Origin: Arenicola marina
Lineage: Eukaryota > Annelida > Polychaeta > Arenicolidae
Assembly (NCBI GenBank): GCA_964019135.1
Contig: OZ025265.1
Coordinates: 3,478,318-3,542,317 of the forward strand
Length of the DNA stretch: 64,000 bases
Direction: 5' to 3'
The notes under the pieces were generated by a model that saw only the letters and a program-made list of their open reading frames with translations, had not been told where the DNA came from and searched no databases. Position 1 is the stretch's first letter; each line of letters opens with the position of its first letter. A program made the position numbers and the translations under genes. Of this stretch, positions 55,901 through 64,000 are shown piece after piece.

Positions 55901-58900
55901 CAAGCATACATACCAAAACAAACAGAAAAAAACAAGAACACATGCTATAGCGATGGCTTATCATGTATGCGGCACAGTCATTGCGCAGCCAACCAACAGG
56001 GGATCCAGGCAAACTAAGAAAGCGGTATTAGACTACAATAGTATCGATGGTTTACCGGACCCAAGTAATATCAAGAACCAACAAACCATTTGCTTTAAAA
56101 CAACTGTTAGCGTCATTTTGCTAAATTATTTTTCATATTTGTGATCAATGAAATATCGTTTTTCGTGCGTGGCAACTAAAGATTGCAAACAAACACCAGA
56201 CATAACAATAATATGTTGGTCCTTACTCGCCGAACGTATAAGAATAGATCAAGATGAATGCGTTTGCAGCATAATGATGTTATCACGTGGCCCCTTTATT
56301 CGGGTGGGGGAGGGCATATTTGAAGCATCTCGACGTTCTCCCAGATAGAGTCGGAGAACGGATTCAATGTTGCTAAACCTACCTGCTAAACAAGCGCCGA
56401 CTAGCTTTGCGTGCTGACGCTTTAGTGGCCAAGTGCAACGGTTTCCACACGGTTTGATGAAGTATAATTTTTCACAATTCACACGTATATGACTATGGTA
56501 TACAGGTCATAATTACACCATGAATGACGTAGATAGTGAGGTCCCTCGTTATGGACTTAGTTCAGACGCAGTGACGTCACTTCACAGTAGAACAAGTGCC
56601 TCTTTGGGACATGGGCGTTATGCCAATCCCTGGCTCGACACCCGGTCCAGCAATCTTATCCAGGGCAGGTTTCGTCCGAATCATTTATTGGCCCCGGGTT
56701 GCTTTGTGTAATTTAGCCATTCTGTGCACAAACCGGACCTGAAACAACAAGCAGTTTATTTCAGTGGCGGCAACACACGATTGTTCAGGATTCCTTGCAT
56801 ATAATGTGTCTTTTCGTTGCCATAAAGATGCGCATGAATACTCCAAATCTCATTACCGTTGTCATTGCCATTTCTCTCTCAACAGAAGAAAATGTCGTGT
56901 TGGTCAACTCTCAAGAAAATGTGTGTTTGTGTGTCCGGTTTTTCACCTGATACCGCGGTCACACACCATAGACACGACAGCATGGTAGATTAGACAGTGG
57001 TTCTCCAGGGCCTAGCATGCGCAAGCTTATCACTGACGTATCAACGTGATTACATAGATAGATCGCAGTGGTTCAGTTACAACATTACATCTTTGTGTAT
57101 GGGAAGTATTTGCGATTCGTCCTGATGTCTGCACTAATAGATAGTAAATCTGGTTACATCAGCCCCACACTTCTAATGTTTTTTACTATTCGTTGTCAAT
57201 CATCAACACACAAGTAATGCGCAGATAAAGTAAGTCAATCATAACATTTATTGTTGTCATGTTTGTTTTGTAATAAATTATTGAAACGTCTTTTCACTTC
57301 AGTACATGGGATAACGGTTCAGTCATACTGGACAGATTAATCCGTTCACAACGACTGTGTACATTGTGTCGAATAATATTACAAATTTACCGGAACAGCA
57401 GTTTTTTAATAAAGATACACACGGCTTTGTCCCTTTCATACCGGACTCCGGAAGCAGAAGATGTGTCAGAGCGTTCATCGGATACACGACCACGCCTTGA
57501 GCTACTGTGGTCGGTCTCTCATATATGTATGTTGATTTATGGTGAGGCTGCTGTTCTTGTTAAGCATACGATGACAATCAGTATTCTGCTGTAAATATGG
57601 ATCCTGTTTGGATCGTGGATTGTACACAAGGAGCTTAACCTCCCGCTGGCCCCTGTCCGAAACAACTACATTCTACCGTTAGTTGCCTGAATAAAATCCA
57701 AGTCGACAGGAGCAATGATCGTTGTTTAAACAAGAGGGCAGGCAATACAACAACTGATTTATCGCTTTCATTCGCATTTTTATTTTCCTGTGTGCACAAT
57801 ATTTACTTCAGTAAACACATTCAAATAAACATACCTAAATATCTTGAAGAGGTACTCATGAACGCAACAGGAGAAAGACATATATGTCAAATCGCTGAGT
57901 TTCCATTACTGCCAAAAATTGACTAAAAGTATACGATATTTGAACTGTGGGAAACTTGGATACGGTACGAGAATCCATAACCTCGCCTTTTATCGTATAT
58001 TTCATATTTCTTTGAGTTTCCGCTGAGAGCTAGTTTCATGATCAATATCACAACAGACATACATGTACAATTTCATGCCACTCATATTTATAATCCACAT
58101 TATTTAACTGGAACTACCATGCTAGTGACTAATATTAAAACGTAGCTCTCTTATGTTCAGGTAAAGCAGCAAAGCAAAGTGATGTGAATATATATGTATA
58201 GGATTTGTATATATGATAGTTGATATTGTATGTACCGTATATACCATATATCGCTCCAGCTTTGGCACTGCTCAGTGTTACTACTGCTCGTTCAGTTTAT
58301 TTTGACGTGCGCTTTCCATCATTTCTCCGCGCGTCACCCATCATTACACAATGCGTCACCCATCATTACACAATGCGCCCATACAACTGACTCATAACTT
58401 TAACCTATGTTGAAAATACGGCCTCAGGAAATAATAATATTGACTCAATGAACACATCCTCTTTCACACGTAAAGCAAGCATGCCATTCTAATGTACACT
58501 CGCTTGATGACTGAGCGGTACTGCTGCTGACGCGTACAACCCAGTATGACGTGCAAATACCTCTATATGATAACAACACATTTTGTTTCAAGTAGATATA
58601 CACTAAATTATGCCGTTGTTGTGATTGATGATAAAAGCATCTGACTAACGCTGTTCTTCATATGTCTATCAGATTCAAAGGTTTGATGGATATAACGCTA
58701 TGCTTTCAACACGAATCTAGTAAAAGCATGAATTCACACCGGGTAAAAATAGGTTCATGGCCTTCTTCAGACGAACAGATAAAACATTGCCAGATATTCA
58801 CAAATAATAATGAGTAATGTTTACCATCATGACGTTATTAATTTAGACATGGGTCAACCCATCCAGTTATTGATTGTCACACTGTACACACTCATACATT

Positions 58901-60605
58901 ACATCGATACGTTAGAGATACGGTTAACTTAACCAGCTGTCATAGAGTATTAGAGATCGACAAACAGTTGTTCCCTCTGAAATCTCTTAGCGTAATACTG
59001 ATTTGCTCTCGTCACTAAACGTCATTACCTGGAGCCTACTCAGCAGCCTTGATACTGTGCCATAAAACATGAAAAACACTGTGTGACGTTGTACACATAG
59101 CTTCCAAATATCGATCACTTGTCAAGCCAAACGCCCTTTTTCTGCCATGTTTATCATACTTATTTGAAGAAAATGTCGCAGTTCCGTTAAAAGTGAATGC
59201 TAGTTTATCATTGCTGTGCATTAAGCCAATCTTGTTAATTCACCATCTGGATGAATCACTAAATTTGCTGTTAAATGTGTATGTACTTCTCTAGAGCTCC
59301 GGCAATACTGTCCTAGAACTCCAAAACGTCATTAAAGTTGTGTTCGGACTTCAATGTGATTATGACAGTGAAGGGCAAGGTAGCCAGTCATATACACATA
59401 CAGACGCTACCGACATCGCCAAGTCAGCTCAAAGCACAACCAAAATACACGTCACCGCATCTTTAGGAGAAGCAAGAGGCTATGTACCCTGACTGTCTCA
59501 CTGAGTATCATAGTCCCACGTGTGTTGTACCACAGTGCTAAACAAACTCATCACGTTAATTTTACTCAAAAACAATCAGCAATTTCATCACCACCGCCAA
59601 CAACACAATATAAAGAAAAATATGAATCGGTCTCTTTGGAGGTAGTGTCAGCAAGAAAAGGTTTCTTTCATTAGACTGAAATGAATATAAAAACCTATGG
59701 AGGATATAAACGCCCCTAATTACGTGTCGTAATTTCGTATGATAGCAGATACGGACCATGACTAACAGGGTAACGACAGTGATCGTCGTATCTATCTTCA
59801 CCCCTTTGTTTTTCATCAAATCACACATCAGGAATCACCGAGCGACAGCAGATCACTCTGGGTACAAGGGAAGATGCTTGTAGATTCCCCCTTGGTGAAT
59901 GGCCCTTAACATTGATACATGTGCATGTCTACTTCAATCATGACGCGCTACATACCATCAGTATACGTAAACCCAATATAATATTAAATGCTAGCGCTAT
60001 TTCACGCGATAAGCTACGTCCTAATTCCCTGATCTTCTTCCAATAAACGATAAGAGGGAAAAAAGGAATTAGTTCGATCCATGTTCGCCAGGTGGTCCCT
60101 CCGTGTATCGATGACATACGCATGTGTCCTACATACAGGCGGCTAGCAGTCCATGTGAAACACCATGGAAGTCAAATATGGCGTGGTTTTATTTAAAATT
60201 AAAACATAGCCCAAAATCAACAATCGAAATAACAAATGTAACGTGCCAATATCGCGAGAAAGGATGATGATATCCGTCAATATCTGCAGTTTGTGTCCTT
60301 CAACTCTCCACATGCTAGGATATATGTTGTCATCGTACACGCCATTAAAAACCGCAAAGACGTACAAAAACAAACAAAAATTGACGAATAATTGATATAT
60401 AGAGAGAGAGAGAGATCCGTTTTAATTACTATGAAGAAATATATATTCGCCGAATTGCAGGAAAGAAAATAAATAATTAAATGCAATACAATGTATCATG
60501 TGAAAATGATTCCAAATGACCCAGTCAGCCATGTTGAGGCGCTTGTATGTCTCAGCGTCCCGGCGTGAAGCAGACCGAACCAGCCCTCTGGGGAGATCGA
60601 GGCGT
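55901..60605. other. Longest repeat-free stretch, between the two CD225 genes
   Basis: About 4.7 kb of AT-rich, single-copy-looking DNA without any tandem array. Open frames are short and show no recognised domain. A small direct repeat GCGTCACCCATCATTACACA occurs twice at about 58328-58373, and (GA)n lies at 60400-60415. It may hold long 3' untranslated regions of one or both convergent genes or regulatory DNA; the sequence does not decide. Confidence 0.45.
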
Positions 60606-60882
60606 GATGTGGGGGTGGGTCGCGACTTGGGGGTGGGTCGCGATATGGGGGTGGGTCGCGACTTGGGGGTGGATCGCGACTTGTGGGTGGGTCGCGACTT
60701 GTGGGTGGGTCGCGACTTGTGGGTGGGTCGCGACTTGGGGGTGAGTCGCGACTTGTGGGTGGGTCGCGACTTGTGGGTGGGTCGCGACTTGGGGGTGGGT
60801 CGCGACTTGGGGGTGGGTCGCGACTTGGGGTGGGTCGCGACTTGGGGGTGGGTCGCGACTTGGGGGTGGGTCCCGACTTGGC
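60606..60882. repeat. Minisatellite, 18-bp unit, about 15 copies
   Basis: The unit is GGTCGCGACTTGGGGGTG on plus, with TTGTGGGTG variants in the middle third. Each unit holds the 8-bp palindrome GTCGCGAC. It starts only about 60 bp beyond the stop of the minus-strand CD225 exon, so it probably lies in that gene's 3' untranslated region. Six-codon periodicity gives open frames on both strands that are not supported as genes. Confidence 0.95.
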
Positions 60883-60943
60883 GGAGGGGGCAGGGTCAGG
60901 GTTGGGGGTGCGGGATGGGGGTGGCCTATGCGGCGACCATCCA

Positions 60944-61113
60944 TCACGTATCCTTGGTGAAGAAGATTAAGACGACGATGATGACGATGATGACTGAGGA
61001 CACTATGCCGGCAATGTCCAGGAAGAGGGCGATCTTGCCCCGTAGCCTGGCAGTGTCCCAGTCCCTGGCCGACACCGACCGGGACAGCGCGGAGAATATG
61101 ACGGCCACTAAAC
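60944..61113 (-). CDS. CD225/dispanin-family protein, last exon (copy B)
   Basis: Codes the second half of a CD225 domain: GLVAVIFSALSR, the loop DWDTARLRGKIA and the C-terminal membrane helix DIAGIVSSVIIVIIVVLI, ending FFTKDT and TGA. The acceptor TTCGTTGCAG enters in phase 1 within a Gly codon, the same place as in copy A, and the coding length is the same 170 bases. The loop keeps the SR and D...AR..GK.AL pattern shared by both copies. The first half of the domain must lie to the right, beyond the intron that holds the LINE, and was not found before the window ends. Role inferred from the family: a small two-pass or re-entrant membrane protein. Confidence 0.8.
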
Positions 61114-61505
61114 CTGCAACGAAACAACACATAGCGTCAGGGTTATGTTGACAGGTCTCTAACTTCACAACGTCTTACTTGATATACTCACAGTATTTAT
61201 TTTTATTCAAGGAATATATGATGTCAATACTTGTATGTGTAATATAACGTATAACGTTGTGGGGATAAGTTGTTAGAAACTTTCGTTGGTCACCACTGGC
61301 TAATCTTGATATTTTGAGTCCTTACTTGCTTAGAAGTGTGTCAATTTTATGACCATAGCATGTTATTAGGAAACAACAATTGATGTTGATTTATTTCCAT
61401 GTGAGGAGTTCATGGTGGAGACGACGTGCGATGATTCATCCTGCTGGATTCCGCATTGTTGCTTGTGCTTGTTGTAACAACACAACATGTGGCTTTGGTC
61501 AAACG
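61114..61505 (-). other. Intron of CD225 copy B, left part
   Basis: Unique sequence between the acceptor of the last exon and the poly(A) end of the LINE. No exon was recognised in it. Confidence 0.45.
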
Positions 61506-63215
61506 TTTTTTTTTTTGTATAAACTTTATTTATTTAACGAGGTTACCGATAGCGAATACACATATCAACGGCCACCTCAACATGTAACAGAAATGTGGTT
61601 GTGGAGTTGAGGTTAAGTCATTAACAAATACAGTTGGTCAAACATACAGAAAGTTCAAATTCAATACAGTGACAAAGATTTAGTGGCATACAACCCTGAA
61701 AATCAAATCGACAGCATAGCTCTTAAATAAACCGACCTGTTCCGGAGATGAAAGTTTGTGCTGCTTTAAGTAATTTAGTATTATCTTCAAGATTAACGTT
61801 GGAGGAACCGAATAAGAGGAGATTGCAGAGACTAGCGAGTTGATTCTTAGATGCAGCCGTAAGATCCAAGATAAAACCATATTCAACAACGAAGGAGATA
61901 CCATTTAACAGTTCATTGCGAAGGTTGTTAGATGTTGGACATTGTAGTAGGTAGTGAATTGAATCTTCAGGTTTTTTAGTACAACCGTTTTGACAGTATT
62001 TGGTGGGGATGAAACCATAGTTGTACCTATGCGCGTTAAGGCCACTAAGGCCAAGACGCAGTCTGCAATGATTGACGGCTGCATAACCCGTAAAAATGTC
62101 ATACAGTACATTGCGCGAATTGAAAAAACGTTCTTTATATGAAGATTTAAATGACATATATGACCCCGACTGCCTCAGTTCGGGCGGCAAGTTGTTCCAT
62201 GCGCGAGTTGTGCTCCACAAGAAAGAGTTCATAACATAACTCTTTTTACAGCTTAGTATGTATAAATAAGTACTTCTGCGGAGCACATGATGAGAAATAT
62301 CTGAGATCTGAGGTGGAACAAGAGAGGAGAGGTAACTCGGAGATAAATTGTTAATCATCTTATATAGCAGACAGAGACTAAAATAAGTACGTCTGGTAGA
62401 TAACAGTTCAACACCAGTTTCTGCAATCAGTTTAGCATTAGACGTGCTGGCGTATGCCCTCGTCGCCGTGAGTAATGCCTGGCGCTGCACGCCCTCTATT
62501 TTTTCGCTTTGATACTTAGTAAGGTTGCCGTGAAAGACAGGGGTGGCGTATTCTAATAGTGTTCTAATATGCGTTTTATAAACGCATAACTTGGTTTTCC
62601 TATCAACTTGCTTAGGCATACGCTTCAATAGAGCAACAGACTTAGAAGCTCTGCACACCATGTTGTTAACTTGTGTATCCTAGTTCATGTTTTTGGTGAG
62701 AGTGACACCAAGATGGGTATGACTGTCTACGCGCCGTATTTTGGTTGAACCCAGGTACAAGTCTAGTTCATTAGGTCTCTGAAGCTTCTTACTTAAAGTC
62801 ATATATACTGTTTTCGTCGGATTAAAAGTTATTCTCCACTGGGAGGCCCAATTTGATAAATGTTTCAAGTCGCGGTTAATTACCTGCGCGTCGATAGCAC
62901 TGTCGAGAACAAAGAACAGAGATGTGTCGTCCGCGTACAAGAATACGTCACATTCGATGCCTTCGACTATATCGTTGACAAAAACTAAAAATAACAGGGG
63001 TCCCAATATGGAACCCTGAGGTACACCGGCATTGATCGCTCTGCTCTCGGAGGTAACTCCATCTAAAACTACCCGTTGTCTGCGATGATTGGTCAAAGGT
63101 TGAACGTGGGTAGACCAGTTGTCTCTACGTGCTATTAACAATTTTATATAACAATATAGAATCTGCATAACATTCATCAGATTATGAGGATCATTCACGT
63201 GGATCAGCCTCACAT
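61506..63215 (-). mobile_element. 5'-truncated LINE (CR1/Jockey/I-like group)
   Basis: The minus strand carries the second half of a LINE reverse transcriptase and the C-terminal region, then a 3' untranslated part ending AATAAATAAAGTTTATAC and a run of about 12 A (61506-61517). The first recognisable motif is in the middle of the RT domain, so more than half of the element is missing at its 5' end, as is usual for LINEs. No clear target duplication was found. It lies in the sense direction within the presumed intron of CD225 copy B. Confidence 0.88.
61720..63213 (-). pseudogene. LINE reverse transcriptase fragment
   Basis: RT motifs in order: SRAINAGVPQGSILGPLLFL, then the catalytic box FLYADDTSLF, then a FNPTKTVYMTL segment and HLGVTL. 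A long C-terminal region follows, ending with a CCHC-like knuckle CQNGCTKKPEDSIHYLLQC. The frame is interrupted once by an in-frame TAG (62680-62682) where a Trp is usual in this family; otherwise it stays open for about 490 codons, suggesting a fairly young copy. It lacks the endonuclease and the first part of RT, so it cannot act on its own. Confidence 0.85.
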
Positions 63216-63855
63216 AGCGACATCAGAACATGGTCACTTCCCAAGTGTGCAGGACTATCGGTGACGTACAGCGTGTGTGCGGGCCGCCTATTGGCATGGC
63301 GACCCCACCATGACGCACCGTCTTATGACCCACTTTATCGGGCTATAACAGGAGACGCTCGGTAATCCAGGGGTGGGATACATACACAACACGTAGATAC
63401 CGCCCGACATGGGGCAGAAGCAGGCCCACTATACAGCAAAGCTAACGTGGTTCATGAATATCACCCTTGACCGGCATTGATAAACTACACGTAGCTATTG
63501 CATGACAGGAGCCATTGCAGAGCTACCGTCGTAGGGAATAGGAAGTTTGTTCTAAGCGCTATTCCAAGTTTATATGATATTAGTAGCCATATATGAGGCA
63601 TATACAATGGTCATGACGTCAGTAACTGTGAAGTCGGCCTGCCATTCTATGCGCAAGGGGCGTGTGGTTTATGAGGGGGCGTTTATTTATTTCTCTGTCC
63701 CTGGTGAAGCTGGGTGCAAGGTGGCATTGGCCATTTCTGGTCAGCCATGGCAGTCGCTGTCGATGGCCATGAAAGTATATTATTAACGCTAAGCAAGAGT
63801 CGGTATTGTCGGTTACAATGAGCGGTAGTTGTGCCGGGAGGCGTGCAATGTTGAA
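63216..63855. other. Unique stretch, no gene recognised
   Basis: Presumed to lie upstream of or within the intron of CD225 copy B. No exon with the first half of the CD225 domain was found. Short frames at 63574-63786 and 63683-63961 are not supported. Confidence 0.4.
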
Positions 63856-64000
63856 AAATATTTGAAAAATATAGACATTCCGTTATCGCACAAACACAAT
63901 GGAAGAGATAACAATGGGGGTAAAGTTCAAAGAACTCGAAAATAGAGTTCGAAAGTAACATGGCTTATAATTAATCAAAGTGGAAGGAATTCGCCCGGTG
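63856..64000 (+). repeat. Dispersed repeat, copy 2, runs off the window
   Basis: Matches 34453-34645 at both ends of its visible part: TGAAAAATATAGACATTCCG, then AACTCGAAAATAGAGTTCGA, AAGTAACAT and GAATTCGCCC. The AACTCGAAAATAGAGTT segment is a short palindrome. The interior is shorter than in copy 1. Confidence 0.65.

Noticed and set aside
58687-58698. GATATAACGCT resembling the 29-bp unit
   Set aside because: Only 11 bases match; chance is a sufficient explanation.

Overview
The window looks like nuclear DNA of a marine invertebrate animal. The reasons are spliced CD225 (dispanin/IFITM-family) exons, a Ty3/gypsy-type LTR element with a tRNA-Leu primer site, a LINE of the CR1/Jockey/I group, hAT- and Mutator-like MITEs, tRNA-derived SINE pieces, and very many minisatellites. 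Amphioxus or a lophotrochozoan would both fit; the sequence alone does not decide. There is no bacterial-style gene packing, rRNA, intact tRNA or CRISPR locus.

About one third of the 64 kb (roughly 21 kb) is tandem repeat, in some 17 arrays with unrelated units: 1-2490 (44-47 bp), 4685-5024 (20 bp), 6777-8990 (28 bp), 11835-12160 (9 bp), 12311-12626 (80 bp), 13889-14229 (25 bp), 15171-21097 (29 bp, about 200 copies), 21655-21800, 23992-25823 (31 bp), 30398-31310 (35 bp), 34770-35285 (24 bp), 35494-37394 (68 bp), 38489-39806 (30 bp), 50237-51700 (30 bp, G-rich), 54049-54426 (63 bp), 55340-55812 (31 bp) and 60606-60882 (18 bp). Most long open frames in the window are by-products of these arrays. 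The DNA between them is mostly unique, with many G or C homopolymer runs of 10 or more, scattered SINE pieces, a hAT-like MITE (22262-22670) and a few possible exons (4248-4317, 27483-27872, 37511-37615, 40241-40409, 51832-52000).

The right half holds the clearest biology. A young fossil LTR retrotransposon lies on the minus strand at 41009-48609. It has a gag but no recognisable pol, plus an unusual KSP-repeat reading frame. Its 5' LTR carries a 729-bp MITE with long inverted repeats and a 9-bp target duplication, and the sister LTR preserves the empty site. Next to its tRNA-Leu primer site, the LTR also contains a 14-nt match to the 5' end of the same tRNA.

Two paralogous CD225 last exons face each other tail to tail, at 53308-53477 (+) and 60944-61113 (-). 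Both have exactly 170 coding bases, the same intron phase and near-identical acceptors, and about 55% of residues are identical. A 5'-truncated LINE (61506-63215) lies in the intron upstream of the minus-strand exon. Earlier exons of both genes were not found. The 4.7 kb at 55901-60605 between them is the longest repeat-free stretch of the window.
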